A stretch of DNA of 64,000 nucleotides. Source: Actinomadura physcomitrii. GTDB taxonomy: Bacteria > Actinomycetota > Actinomycetes > Streptosporangiales > Streptosporangiaceae. Where the stretch lies: NCBI RefSeq assembly GCF_008923205.2, contig NZ_WBMS02000010.1, positions 62,001-126,000 on the forward strand, written 5' to 3'. The position numbers were made by a program, and so were the translations under genes. This document shows, in pieces, positions 50,482-59,413 of the stretch. The notes below the pieces were generated by a model. It worked only from the letters and a program-made list of their open reading frames with translations, searched no databases and was not told the DNA's origin. The stretch's first letter is position 1, and each line of letters starts with the position of its first letter.

Positions 50482-50529
50482 CCTGCGCCTTGAGATGACC
50501 TGCGCCTTGAGATGACCCTCCGACTTGAG
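50478..50529. repeat. 17-bp tandem repeat
   Basis: ATGACCTGCGCCTTGAG occurs twice exactly (50478-50494 and 50495-50511), followed by a degenerate copy at 50512-50529. It starts at the stop codon of the MFS relic. Confidence 0.85.
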
Positions 50530-50623
50530 CCGCCCGCCCGCCGACCCGCCCGCCGCCCGCAGAGCGACACTCGGTTCCGCCGGTTCGCCGCAGCCCGGCC
50601 GCTGTCGCGGGCATACCCGGCGG

Positions 50624-50710
50624 CTGACAGGCTGTTTCGCCGCAGGGCATTGGCGTCGTCGAGGTGGTCGCGGCCGCCGGGGCCTCAGCGGGTGGGAAAC
50701 AGCCTGTCAG
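50624..50710. repeat. Long inverted repeat, 15-bp perfect arms
   Basis: CTGACAGGCTGTTTC at 50624-50638 and its exact reverse complement at 50696-50710 enclose 57 bases. A further hairpin (CCAGGGG/CCCCTGG, 50720-50738) follows. Lying 75 bp past the end of hpnH, it could act as a terminator or be a small mobile extragenic element. No gene is supported between 50530 and 50785. Confidence 0.75.
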
Positions 50711-50719
50711 TCGTGGGGG

Positions 50720-50738
50720 CCAGGGGCTGTCCCCCTGG
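50720..50738 (-). terminator. Hairpin downstream of hpnH
   Basis: CCAGGGG pairs with CCCCTGG around five bases, about 50 bp after the hpnH stop on its strand. Stable but without a T-run; a possible terminator of the hopanoid operon. Confidence 0.4.
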
Positions 50739-50785
50739 GCCGGCACCGTGGCGGGGGTTCAGGGGCGCTTCCCTTGGGGCTCTGC

Positions 50786-51790
50786 TCAGTTCTCGCGGAG
50801 GGCTCGTAGTGACTGTTTGAGGGAGCCGAGCGTCTTGAAGACCGCGGTCGGTTCGTAGCCGCAGTGGGCCATGCAGTTGGCGCAGCGCGGGTCGCGGCCC
50901 CGGCCGTAGGACTCCCAGTCGGTCTCGTCGAGGAGTTCCCGGTAGGTCTGCGTGTAGCCGTCCGACATCAGGTAGCACGGGCGCTGCCAGCCGAACAGCG
51001 AGTAGGACGGGATCGCCCAGGCGGTGCAGCCGAAGTCGGCCTTGCCTTCGAGGAAGTCGAGGAACAGCGGCGAGTGGTTCAGCCGCCACCGCTTGCGGTT
51101 GCCGTCCGCGAAGGCCTTGCGGAACAGCTCGCGGGTCTCCTGGACGCCGAGGAAGTGCTCCTGGTCGGGCGCCTTGTCGTAGGCGTACCCGGGCGAGAGC
51201 ATCATCTCGTCCACCTGCAGGTCGTCGTTGAGGTAGTTCAGGACGTCGATGACGGTCTGCGGGGTGTCGGTGTTGAAGAACGTGGTGTTGGTGGTGACCC
51301 GGAAACCGCGCTCCTTGATCAGCTTGACCGCGGCGACGGCCTCCTCGAACACGCCCTCCTTGCAGACGGACTCGTCGTGCCGTTCCTGAAGGCCGTCGAT
51401 GTGCACGGTGAAGGCGAAGTAGGGCGACGGCGTGAACTTGTCGAGCTTCTTCGGGATCAGCAGCGCATTCGTGCACAGGAACACGAACTTCTTCATCTTC
51501 ACCAGCTCGGCGACCAGCTCGCCGATCTGCGGGTGCATGAGGGGCTCGCCGCCGGCGATCGAGACCATCGGCGCGCCGCACTCCTTCACGGCGGCGACGG
51601 CCTGCTCGACCGGCATGCGCCGCTTCAGCACGTCGGCGGGATGCTGGATCTTGCCGCAGCCCGCGCACTTGAGGTTGCAGGCGAACAGCGGCTCCAGCTC
51701 CATGATGAGCGGGAACTTGTCCCTGCCGCGCACCTTGTTGGTCATGATGTGCGACGCGACGCGGACGCTCTGGCGCACTGGCATCGGCAT
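50786..51790 (-). CDS. hpnH: Adenosyl-hopene transferase HpnH (radical SAM)
   Basis: A 334-residue radical SAM enzyme that attaches 5'-deoxyadenosine to diploptene/hopene, the first step of side-chain extension. The cluster motif CX3CX2C is CNLKCAGC (Cys38, 42, 45), followed by VSIAGGEPLMHP for SAM binding. HpnH-specific segments include FTVHIDGLQERHDESVCKEG and the C-terminal cysteines in CANCMAHCGYEP. Its ATG overlaps the TAA of the HpnG-IspH fusion gene by one base. It is the last gene of the hopanoid operon and is followed by hairpins. Confidence 0.95.
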   Translation of the reverse strand: MPMPVRQSVRVASHIMTNKVRGRDKFPLIMELEPLFACNLKCAGCGKIQHPADVLKRRMPVEQAVAAVKECGAPMVSIAGGEPLMHPQIGELVAELVKMKKFVFLCTNALLIPKKLDKFTPSPYFAFTVHIDGLQERHDESVCKEGVFEEAVAAVKLIKERGFRVTTNTTFFNTDTPQTVIDVLNYLNDDLQVDEMMLSPGYAYDKAPDQEHFLGVQETRELFRKAFADGNRKRWRLNHSPLFLDFLEGKADFGCTAWAIPSYSLFGWQRPCYLMSDGYTQTYRELLDETDWESYGRGRDPRCANCMAHCGYEPTAVFKTLGSLKQSLRALREN

Positions 51791-53271
51791 TAGGGTCGGA
51801 CCTCCTTCGGCAGGGTGAACTCGGTGGTCTCCACCGTGACCGCGCGTTCGGCGAGGTCGGCGGGGCCGAGGCCGCGCAGCGCGGCGACGACCGCGTCGAG
51901 CACGGCGGGCGGCGCGGACGCGCCGGCGGTGACGCCGACGGCGCGGGCGCCGCGGAGCCGGTCGAGCGGGATGTCGGCCGGGCCGTCGATCAGCACGGCG
52001 GGCGCGCCCGCCTGCTCGGCGACCTCGACGAGCCGGCGGGAGTTGGAGGAGTTGGCGGACCCGACGACGAGCACGAGGTCGGCGTCGCGCGCGACGCGGG
52101 TCACGGCCCGCTGCCGGTTGGTCGTGGCGTAGCAGATGTCGTCGGTGTGCGGGCCGCGCGCGTCCGGGAACCGGCGGGTGATCTCCGCGGCCAGCGCGTC
52201 CGCCTCGTCGGCGGACAGGGTGGTCTGGGTGAGGTAGGCGACGGGGCGGTCCGCCGGCAGCGCCGCGACGTCGGCGGGGGTCTGCACGAGCACCGTGGAC
52301 GCCGGCGCCTCGCCGAGCGTGCCCTCGACCTCCTCGTGCCCGGCGTGCCCGATGAGCGCGACGAGGTCGCCGCGCGCGGCGTGCCGGCGGGCCTCGGCGT
52401 GTACCTTGGCGACCAGCGGGCACGTCGCGTCGATGACGCGCAGGCCGAGCCGTCCGGCCTCGGCGCGGACGGCGGGCGCGACGCCGTGCGCGGAGAAGAC
52501 CGTCACGGCGCCGGGCGGCACCTCGTCCAGCTCGTCGACGAACACGGCGCCGCGGCGGGCGAGGCCGTTCACGACGTGGGTGTTGTGGACGATCTGCTTG
52601 CGCACGTACACCGGCGGGCCGTGCATCTCCAGGGCCCGTTCGACGATCTCGATGGCGCGCTCGACGCCGGCGCAGAAGGAGCGCGGCGACGCCAGCAGGA
52701 TCCGGCGCGGGCCGATCGCGTCCGCCCATGCGCGCAGGGCGGGCGCGATCGTCCGCAGCCGGCGCAGGGCGGCCGTCCCGCCGGTGAGGGTGGCGGGGCT
52801 GAGCAGCGGGCGGTCCGGGGTGTCGACGATCGCGCGGACCACCGCGACCGGGCGGTCGCCGGCCGCGGCGGCGAGCGGCGCCGACTCCATGTCGACGGCC
52901 ATCGCCCCGGTCGCGGCCAGCGCGGCGCGCTCGCGGCCGGTGACGATGTGGTCGGTGGTGACGAGCGGGCCGCGGTGCACGGTCGCGCCGGTCGTCCGCT
53001 CCAGGAGCCCGGCGAGGGGCTCCGCCGCGGGGCACGGGACGGTCGCGCCGGCGCCCCGGATCTCGGTCGCGACGAACAGGTCGCCGGGCCGCAGCCGCTC
53101 GTCGAGCGCACCGCCGAAGCCCGCGACGGCCAGCGCGTCGGCGACGGCCAGCCGCGCGGCGGCCTTCCGCGCCCGGGCCGGGCCGGCGCCGGTCCGCACG
53201 ACCGGCAGGCCGCCGCGCGCGAGCGCCCGGGCCTCGATCCCGAGCGCCGCGCACACCGCGAGCTCCGTCAC
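51790..53271 (-). CDS. ispH: HpnG phosphorylase fused to IspH (HMBPP reductase)
   Basis: A 493-residue two-domain protein. Residues 1-185 form a nucleoside-phosphorylase domain ([47 protein letters not shown]), matching HpnG, which cleaves adenosylhopane to ribosylhopane. From about residue 187 comes complete IspH, which makes IPP and DMAPP: cluster cysteines Cys200 (FCAGVERA), Cys284 (DATCPLV) and Cys380 (DDICYATTN), with [16 protein letters not shown] and SANSSNS. No stop, frameshift or internal ribosome site separates the domains. The GTG at 53271 overlaps the shc stop. The fusion joins precursor supply to hopanoid modification. Confidence 0.92.
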   Translation of the reverse strand: MTELAVCAALGIEARALARGGLPVVRTGAGPARARKAAARLAVADALAVAGFGGALDERLRPGDLFVATEIRGAGATVPCPAAEPLAGLLERTTGATVHRGPLVTTDHIVTGRERAALAATGAMAVDMESAPLAAAAGDRPVAVVRAIVDTPDRPLLSPATLTGGTAALRRLRTIAPALRAWADAIGPRRILLASPRSFCAGVERAIEIVERALEMHGPPVYVRKQIVHNTHVVNGLARRGAVFVDELDEVPPGAVTVFSAHGVAPAVRAEAGRLGLRVIDATCPLVAKVHAEARRHAARGDLVALIGHAGHEEVEGTLGEAPASTVLVQTPADVAALPADRPVAYLTQTTLSADEADALAAEITRRFPDARGPHTDDICYATTNRQRAVTRVARDADLVLVVGSANSSNSRRLVEVAEQAGAPAVLIDGPADIPLDRLRGARAVGVTAGASAPPAVLDAVVAALRGLGPADLAERAVTVETTEFTLPKEVRP

Positions 53272-55133
53272 CTGTCCCGTCCCAGGTAGCGGCCGAGGGC
53301 GCTGATCGGGAACACCAGCCGGTACAGGTGGTAGTTGATGTAGAAGTCGCCGGGGAAGCCGGTGCCGGTGAACTGGTCCTCGTCCCAGGTGCCGTCCGGG
53401 CGCTGGTGCTCGACGAGCCAGCGCACCCCGGCCTCGACGGCGGGCGACCGCTCGCCCGCGGCGAGCAGCGCCAGCAGCGCCCAGGCGGTCTGCGACGGGG
53501 TGGACGTGCCGCGCCCGATCCAGGACGGGTCGTCGTAGGAGCGCAGGTCCTCGCCCCAGCCGCCGTCGGGGTTCTGGTGCTGCTCCAGCCACGCGACGGC
53601 GCGGCGGATCGGCGGCTTGTCCGGGCGGACGCCCGCGGCGATCAGCGCGGGCACCACGCCGCCGGTGCCGTAGACGTGGTTGGCGCCCCACCGGCCGAAC
53701 CACGACCCGTCCGTCTCCTGCGCCTTCAGCAGCCACACGACGGCGCGCTTGGTGACGGGCGACTCCGCGTGGCCCTCCTTGGCGAGGGCCTCGACCACGT
53801 GCGCGGTGACGTCGGCGGACGGCGGGTCGATGACGGCGCCGAAGTCGCAGAACGGCAGCTTGGTGCACAGCTCCTGGGTGTTGTCGGCGTCGAAGGCGGC
53901 GAACCCGCCGTCCTTGGAGGCCATCCCCGCCATCCACCGGACGGCCCGGTCGATCGGCCCGCGGGCGTCGGGCAGCCCGGAGCGGCGCAGCGCGAGGATC
54001 GCCTCGGCGGTGTCGTCGGTGTCGGGGTACAGGTCGTTGTCGAACTCGAACGCCCACCCTCCGGGCGGCAGGTCGGGCCGCCGCACCGACCAGTCCCCCG
54101 GCCCGCGGATCTCCTCGTTCACGACCCAGCGGGCCGCGCGCAGCAGCGCGGGGTCCCCCTCGGGCGCGCCCGCGTCCGACAGCGCGTTCATCGCGAGGAC
54201 GGTGTCCCAGACCGGCGACTGGCACGCCTCGAGGCGGCGGCCCTTCTCGTCCTCGATCGTGAACCGGTCGAGGCCGGCGAGGCCGCGCTTCATCACCGGG
54301 TGGTCGAGGTCGTAGCCGAGCAGGCTCAGCGCCATCAGCGAGTACACCCACGGCGGCTGGATGCCGCCCCAGCAGCCGTCCGCCTCCTGCCGGGCGACGA
54401 TCCACTCGGCGGCGCGGCGCAGCGCGGCCCGCCGCAGCGGCCGCACCGGGCGCTTCTCGTAGACGTGCAGCGCCCGGTCGAGGGCGTTGAACGCCGCTCC
54501 CCACCCGGTCGCCTTCCGGGCGGGGCGCCGGCCCGCGCGCAGCTCGGCCAGGTCGAACGGCAGCGCCCGGACGGGCCGCAGCGACCCGAGGACGGTCAGC
54601 GGCACGATCGTCTGCCGCGCCCAGCACGCCCAGCTGTAGACGTTCAGCGGGACGCGGCTCGGCAGGAACATCAGCTCCGGCGGCATCACCGGCAGGTCGT
54701 CCCAGGACCACTGGCCGAACAGCGCGAGCCAGATGCGGGTGAACACGCGGCTGCCCTCGATGCCGCCGGCCTCGCGCGCGTAGGCGGCGGCCTTGCGCAT
54801 GTGCTCGGCGTCCGGGGCGTCGCCGGCCAGCCGCAGCGCGACGTACGCCTCGATGGTGGTGGACGGGTCCGGCGGCCCCTCGTAGAAGTTCGCCCACGTC
54901 CCGTCGGCGCGCTGCTGCGAGCGGATCCAGCGCGCCGCCGCGGCGGTCTCGGCCTCGGTGCGGATGCCGAGGAACTGGCGCAGCAGCAGGTCCTCGGCGT
55001 CCATGGTGACGTTGGTCTCCAGCTCGGCCTTCCACCAGCCCTCGGCCGACTGCAGGCCGAGCAGGTGGTCGCGGGCCGCCTCGACGGCGGCCGCGGCCGC
55101 TTCGGTGAGTCCGGGGGCTTCCGTCGTGGTCAT
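53268..55133 (-). CDS. shc: Squalene-hopene cyclase
   Basis: A 621-residue class II triterpene cyclase that converts squalene to hopene/hopanol. The catalytic acid motif is DTDD at 371-374 ([12 protein letters not shown]). Several QW repeats are visible, for example [36 protein letters not shown] and [22 protein letters not shown] and [11 protein letters not shown] near the C-terminus also match the family. It should sit on the membrane as a monotopic protein. The stop overlaps the start of the HpnG-IspH gene. About 85 bp separate it from the prenyl synthase gene, the widest gap of the operon. Confidence 0.95.
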   Translation of the reverse strand: MTTTEAPGLTEAAAAAVEAARDHLLGLQSAEGWWKAELETNVTMDAEDLLLRQFLGIRTEAETAAAARWIRSQQRADGTWANFYEGPPDPSTTIEAYVALRLAGDAPDAEHMRKAAAYAREAGGIEGSRVFTRIWLALFGQWSWDDLPVMPPELMFLPSRVPLNVYSWACWARQTIVPLTVLGSLRPVRALPFDLAELRAGRRPARKATGWGAAFNALDRALHVYEKRPVRPLRRAALRRAAEWIVARQEADGCWGGIQPPWVYSLMALSLLGYDLDHPVMKRGLAGLDRFTIEDEKGRRLEACQSPVWDTVLAMNALSDAGAPEGDPALLRAARWVVNEEIRGPGDWSVRRPDLPPGGWAFEFDNDLYPDTDDTAEAILALRRSGLPDARGPIDRAVRWMAGMASKDGGFAAFDADNTQELCTKLPFCDFGAVIDPPSADVTAHVVEALAKEGHAESPVTKRAVVWLLKAQETDGSWFGRWGANHVYGTGGVVPALIAAGVRPDKPPIRRAVAWLEQHQNPDGGWGEDLRSYDDPSWIGRGTSTPSQTAWALLALLAAGERSPAVEAGVRWLVEHQRPDGTWDEDQFTGTGFPGDFYINYHLYRLVFPISALGRYLGRDR

Positions 55134-55181
55134 TCGGCATCCTGCTTTCTGACGGGTCTCCGCTTCCCGGCGCGGGCCCGC

Positions 55182-55232
55182 CGCTCAGTGCTTCCAGGCG
55201 CTCAGCCGTCCCGGGCGCTCAGTGGTCCCGGG
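55182..55232. repeat. Three 17-bp repeats across the end of the prenyl synthase gene
   Basis: CGCTCAG followed by ten bases ending in CCAGG or CCGGG occurs at 55182, 55199 and 55216. The third copy contains the stop of the prenyl synthase; on the minus strand each copy carries its own TGAGCG. It looks like local duplication of the gene's last codons and stop. Confidence 0.75.
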
Positions 55233-56229
55233 CGGTGACGAAGAGCGCGATGTCGCGGAACTCCGCGCGGACCGCCTCGTCCATCTCCACGTCGCCCACG
55301 TGCTTGGCGGCCAGCGCGACGCGGCGGTCGGCCTCGGCCTCGGCCCAGGCGCGCCCGCCCGCGGCCTCGACCAGGTCCGCCATCTCCCGCAGGTCGGCCT
55401 CGTCGGGCTCGCCGGGCGCCGCGTACAGCTCGGCGAGCCGCGCGGACTCGGCGGTCCCGGCGGTCAGCGCGGCGACGACCGGCAGCGACTTCTTGCGGGC
55501 GCGCAGGTCCGACAGGACCGGTTTGCCGGTCGTCTCCGGGCTCCCCCAGATGCCGAGCAGGTCGTCGACGAGCTGGAACGCCAGGCCCATCTCCGACCCG
55601 TACCCGGTGAGGGCGGTGACCAGCTCGGCGGGCGCCTCGCCGAGCATCGCGCCGATGGAGCTGGCGCAGGCCAGCAGCGCGCCGGTCTTGTCGGACGCCA
55701 TCGTCAGGCACTCGTCGAGCGTGACGTCGGCGCGGGTCTCGAACCCCATGTCGAGGGCCTGGCCGGAGATGAGCCGCTGGGTGGCGGCGGTCAGCGCCTC
55801 GGCGGCCCAGTGCGCGCCGCGGGTGTGCTGCTCCAGCAGCAGTTCCTCCGACAGCGCCAGCAGCGCGTCGCCGGCGAGGATCGCGGCGGCCGCGCCGAAC
55901 ACCGTCCAGGCGGCGGGGCGGTGCCGGCGGGTGCGGTCGCCGTCCATGATGTCGTCGTGCAGCAGCGAGAACGCGTGCACGAACTCCACCGCGACCGCGC
56001 CCGGCAGCGCGTTCTGCGGCGGGGCGCCGGCGGCCCGCCCCGACAGCATCGCCAGTGCGGGGCGCAGCGCCTTGCCGCCGGCCGCGGCGGGGTTGCCGTC
56101 GGCGTCGGTCCAGCCGAGGTGGTAGGCGATGACGCGGCGGTTGGCCGGGTCGAGGCGGTCCACGCAGACGCGCATCGCCTCATCGACGAGGGCGCGCCCG
56201 TCGGTGATCGAGCCGGGGACGGCGGTCAT
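55219..56229 (-). CDS. Polyprenyl diphosphate synthase of the hopanoid operon
   Basis: A 336-residue trans-prenyltransferase. The two aspartate-rich motifs are LLHDDIMDGD and QLVDDLLGIWG, with GGKALRPALAML and RRHRPAAWTVFG as substrate-binding segments. It condenses IPP with allylic diphosphates; the position between hpnE and shc suggests farnesyl diphosphate for the squalene branch. The residue upstream of the first motif that sets chain length (FVHAFSLLHDD) has no bulky aromatic residue pair, so a geranylgeranyl product is not excluded. Its ATG overlaps the hpnE stop as ATGA. Confidence 0.9.
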   Translation of the reverse strand: MTAVPGSITDGRALVDEAMRVCVDRLDPANRRVIAYHLGWTDADGNPAAAGGKALRPALAMLSGRAAGAPPQNALPGAVAVEFVHAFSLLHDDIMDGDRTRRHRPAAWTVFGAAAAILAGDALLALSEELLLEQHTRGAHWAAEALTAATQRLISGQALDMGFETRADVTLDECLTMASDKTGALLACASSIGAMLGEAPAELVTALTGYGSEMGLAFQLVDDLLGIWGSPETTGKPVLSDLRARKKSLPVVAALTAGTAESARLAELYAAPGEPDEADLREMADLVEAAGGRAWAEAEADRRVALAAKHVGDVEMDEAVRAEFRDIALFVTARDH

Positions 56230-57557
56230 CGGCCGCTCACCCCGTCCAGGTGCCGCCGGACCAGCCGGGCGGCGGTCAGTCCACTGCGCACTGCCCCCTC
56301 CATGGTGTCGGGCCAGCCCGTGTCCGTCCACGCGCCGGCGAGGAACAGCCCCGGCACGCGGGTCGCGGACGCGGGACGCAGCGCGCCGCTGCCGGGGCTC
56401 TGGCGGAACGTCGCGTGACGTTCGCGGGTGACGAAGAAGTCGGTGACGCGGGCCCGCCGGGCGGCCGGGAACAGCCGTTCCAGCTCGGGCAGGAACGCGG
56501 CGCGGACGTCGGCGGCGGGCGTGTCGATCCAGCCGTCGGCGGCCGACACCGACACCGCGAGGTACTGGCCCCGGACGAGGCCGCTGACCTCCGTGCGGTC
56601 GAACGCCCACTGCACCGGCGAGCCGACCGCGGCGGCGAACGGCACGTCCATGACCGGCCGGTCGTAGACGACGTGCACGTTGATGATCGGGCTGGCGCCG
56701 AGGCCGGCCCAGCGGTCCCGGTCCGGGCACGCCTGCGCCGGGACGAGCGGGGCCGCCGCGCGGTGCGGCACCGCGACGACGACGGCGTCCGCGGCGACCG
56801 GCTCGCCGTCCACCACGAGCTTCGGCCCGGCGTCGACCGCCGACACCTTCGCCTTCAGATGGATCCGGCCGCCGAGCCGCTCGATCCGCTTCGCCGCGAT
56901 CGTGCCGTGCAGCTCGCCGAGCGGGACGGTGGGGACGCCGATGTCGGCGGCGTCGGAGCGGCCGAGCAGGCCCTGCTTGCACACCATCGCCGCGGGGCCC
57001 ATCGCCGCGTCGTCCACCCCGATGTTCAGCGCCGAGATCAGGAACAGCTCCCACAGCGCGGCGCGGGCCCGCTCGCGCTGGCCGTGGGCGGCGAGCCAGG
57101 CGCCCATCGCCCGCCCGTCCAGCGCCGGGTCCTGCGGGTCGAGGCCCCGCAGGGCCAGCGACGCGCGCACGGCCCGCAGCCGGTCGCCCGGCGACAGCAG
57201 CCGGTACCCGGCGAGCGCGGGCAGCAGGTGCAGCGGCCCCGGCGCCTTCGCCCGGCGCAGCCGCCCGGCCGGGCCGTCCGGGGTGAGGACGCGGATGTCG
57301 AGGCGGTCCTGGACGCGGACGAGGTCGCGCGCGTCCAGCCGGTCGAGCAGCCCCCGGTAGGCGGTGCAGCACTTGAGGAAGACGTGCTGGCCGTTGTCGA
57401 CGGTCAGGCCGTCCCGGTCGAACGAATGGGTCGCGCCCCCGAGCCGGGGACGCGCCTCGTAGAGGGTGGTCGGCACGCCCGCCTCCAGGAGCGCGAGCGC
57501 GGTGCTGATCCCGGCGAGCCCGCCGCCGACGACGGCGACGTTCCCCCGGGGGCTCAC
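56226..57557 (-). CDS. hpnE: Squalene-forming flavoprotein HpnE
   Basis: A 443-residue FAD amine-oxidase-like protein. It starts NVAVVGGGLAGISTALALLE, then LYEARPRLGGATHSF and DNGQHVFLKCCTAYR, typical of HpnE. The C-terminal FAD segment is GLFLAGAWTDTGWPDTMEGA. HpnE reduces hydroxysqualene to squalene in the HpnCDE route that replaces squalene synthase in bacteria. The GTG at 57557 overlaps the hpnD stop as GTGA. Confidence 0.93.
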   Translation of the reverse strand: MSPRGNVAVVGGGLAGISTALALLEAGVPTTLYEARPRLGGATHSFDRDGLTVDNGQHVFLKCCTAYRGLLDRLDARDLVRVQDRLDIRVLTPDGPAGRLRRAKAPGPLHLLPALAGYRLLSPGDRLRAVRASLALRGLDPQDPALDGRAMGAWLAAHGQRERARAALWELFLISALNIGVDDAAMGPAAMVCKQGLLGRSDAADIGVPTVPLGELHGTIAAKRIERLGGRIHLKAKVSAVDAGPKLVVDGEPVAADAVVVAVPHRAAAPLVPAQACPDRDRWAGLGASPIINVHVVYDRPVMDVPFAAAVGSPVQWAFDRTEVSGLVRGQYLAVSVSAADGWIDTPAADVRAAFLPELERLFPAARRARVTDFFVTRERHATFRQSPGSGALRPASATRVPGLFLAGAWTDTGWPDTMEGAVRSGLTAARLVRRHLDGVSGR

Positions 57558-58414
57558 CGCCGGATCCCGGTGAGCGCCGTCGCGGCGACGGCCGCCTTCT
57601 CCCACGCGGGCAGCGACATGCGGCGTTCCAGCGCGCCCGCCGGGTCGGCGGTGATGCGCCGCAGCAGGCGCCGGTAGATGCCGGCCATCGTCCCCGTGCA
57701 CGCGGCGCTGCGCCGGTCGAGCATCGGCAGCAGCCGCAGCCCCGTCGCGTACCGTTCCGCGGCGCGCTCCGCCTGGAACCGGACCAGCGCCGCGAGCTGC
57801 TCGGGCGGGTCGGTGAACCGGCCGGACGCGTCCTGGGCGAGGGTGCAGCCGAACCGCGCGAGGTCCTTGGCGGGCAGGTAGACCCGGCCGTCGAGGCGGT
57901 CCTCGCGGACGTCGCGCAGGATGTTCGTGAGCTGCAGCGCGACGCCGAGCGCGTCGGCGCGGGTCCGCGCGACCCGCGGGTCGTCGGTGCCGAACACGCC
58001 GAGCGACAGCCGGCCGATCGAGCCGGCGACGCACCGGCAGTACCAGAGCAGGTCGTCGAAGGTGTCGTAGGCCGCGCCGCGCACGTCGGCCTCGCAGCCG
58101 TCGATCAGCTCGCCGAACGCCTCCAGCGGGATCGGCATCCGGTGCGCCGCGTCCGCCAGGGCGACCATCACCGGGTCGTCGGGGTGGGCGCCCGGGTCGG
58201 CGAGGCGGTCCCGCTCGGCGGCCAGCGCGGCCAGCCTCGCATCGGGAGGCGCGTCGTTGTCGTCGCCGATGTCGTCGATCCGCCGCGCGAAGGCGTAGAC
58301 GGCGCTCAGCGCCCGGCGCTTCGGCGGGGGCAGGAGGCGGATCCCGTACGAGAAGTTGCGTGCCTGCGACCGGACGACGTCTTCGCAGTGCCGGTAAGCG
58401 CCGGCTGCGTCCAT
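57554..58414 (-). CDS. hpnD: Presqualene diphosphate synthase HpnD
   Basis: A 286-residue squalene/phytoene-synthase fold enzyme. It contains ARNFSYGIRLLPPPKRRALS, the first aspartate motif DDIGDDND, GSIGRLSLGVFG and the second motif LTNILRDVREDRLDGRVYLP, with both sets complete. HpnD condenses two farnesyl diphosphates to presqualene diphosphate. AAGGAG precedes the ATG. It starts one base after the hpnC stop and overlaps hpnE. Confidence 0.94.
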   Translation of the reverse strand: MDAAGAYRHCEDVVRSQARNFSYGIRLLPPPKRRALSAVYAFARRIDDIGDDNDAPPDARLAALAAERDRLADPGAHPDDPVMVALADAAHRMPIPLEAFGELIDGCEADVRGAAYDTFDDLLWYCRCVAGSIGRLSLGVFGTDDPRVARTRADALGVALQLTNILRDVREDRLDGRVYLPAKDLARFGCTLAQDASGRFTDPPEQLAALVRFQAERAAERYATGLRLLPMLDRRSAACTGTMAGIYRRLLRRITADPAGALERRMSLPAWEKAAVAATALTGIRR

Positions 58415-58415
58415 C

Positions 58416-59273
58416 TCATCTCCTTCCCAACATCCGCGACCACTCGGCGAGCAGCCGCGTCTTCCCCGGGCGGGGCGGTCCGGCCAGGACGTCGTAGGCG
58501 CGGCGGTCCAGGGCGGCGAGGGCGGCGAACCCGCCCGCCGCATACCCGGCCACGGCGACGCGCGCGAAACCCGGCAGGCTCCGGACGAGAGGCGCGCCTT
58601 CGGCGAGCAGTCGTCCTGCCCTTCCCGCCTGGACGGCGATGACACCGCGCAGCCGGGTGGGGGTCACCGCGGCCCGAAGGTCGTCCTCGGTGCAGCCGAA
58701 CCGGCGCAGGTCGTCCGCCGGCAGGTAGACCCGGCCGTTGCGGTGGTCCTCGCCGACGTCCTGGCAGTGCTCGATGACCTGCAGCGCGGAGCAGATCCGG
58801 TCGGACAGCCGGAGCCGCGCCGGGGTGGCGGCGCCGAACACGTGCAGCACGATGTGCCCGACTGGGTCGGCGGACAGCGTGCAGTAGTCCAGCAGCTGGT
58901 CGAACGTCTCGTAGCGGGTGACGACCTGGTCCTGGCGGTTCGCCCGCACTAGCCGCCGGAACGGCTCGGCGGGGATGCTCCGCTCGTGGATCGTGCGGGC
59001 CAGCGCCCGCATGACGGGGATCTCCGGGACGGCGCCGGCGTAGATCCGGTCGAGGTCGCGGTCCACGAGGTCGAGCAGGGCGGCGCGCTCATCGGGCGGC
59101 GCCTCGTCGCCGATGTCGTCGACGAGCCGGGCGTAGCCGTACACGTCGAGCAGGTGCGCCCGGTGCCGGGCGGGCAGGAGCCGGGCGGCCACCGGGAAGT
59201 TCTCCCTGGCCTGCAGTCGGTTCCTGATGTGGCGTTCGTAGCTCTCGTTCCATAAGCGCTCGCTGACGGACAT
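58416..59273 (-). CDS. hpnC: Hydroxysqualene synthase HpnC
   Basis: A 285-residue squalene-synthase-fold enzyme, first gene of the operon. It has ENFPVAARLLPARHRAHLLD, the aspartate motif VDDIGDEAPP, and LSADPVGHIVLHVFG with IEHCQDVGEDHRNGRVYLP, in which the second motif is changed to DVGED. That modified motif is characteristic of HpnC, which hydrolyses presqualene diphosphate to hydroxysqualene. The ATG at 59273 follows GAAGGAA; open frame continues upstream through the promoter region and is not used. Confidence 0.93.
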   Translation of the reverse strand: MSVSERLWNESYERHIRNRLQARENFPVAARLLPARHRAHLLDVYGYARLVDDIGDEAPPDERAALLDLVDRDLDRIYAGAVPEIPVMRALARTIHERSIPAEPFRRLVRANRQDQVVTRYETFDQLLDYCTLSADPVGHIVLHVFGAATPARLRLSDRICSALQVIEHCQDVGEDHRNGRVYLPADDLRRFGCTEDDLRAAVTPTRLRGVIAVQAGRAGRLLAEGAPLVRSLPGFARVAVAGYAAGGFAALAALDRRAYDVLAGPPRPGKTRLLAEWSRMLGRR

Positions 59274-59359
59274 CGTTTCCTTCGGGGGCGGCGCGCGGGG
59301 CGGGGCGGCGCTCTGCCGGTCGCAGAGGTCCCATAACCCCGATGATCGCCGGGTAAACG

Positions 59360-59410
59360 CGAAACCGATCATATATATGTGTATAAACCAAGTTTTTGGG
59401 TTAGGAGTGG
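59360..59410. promoter_or_regulatory. AT-rich divergent promoter region
   Basis: A run such as ATCATATATATGTGTATAAA within very G+C-rich DNA separates hpnC (minus) from the PAP2/acyltransferase gene (plus). It very probably holds both promoters. No -35/-10 pair stands out on either strand. Confidence 0.5.
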
Positions 59411-59413
59411 TTG

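Noticed and set aside
50478..50529. CRISPR array
   Set aside because: The units are adjacent without spacers, only two are exact, and no cas gene is present. It is a simple tandem repeat.
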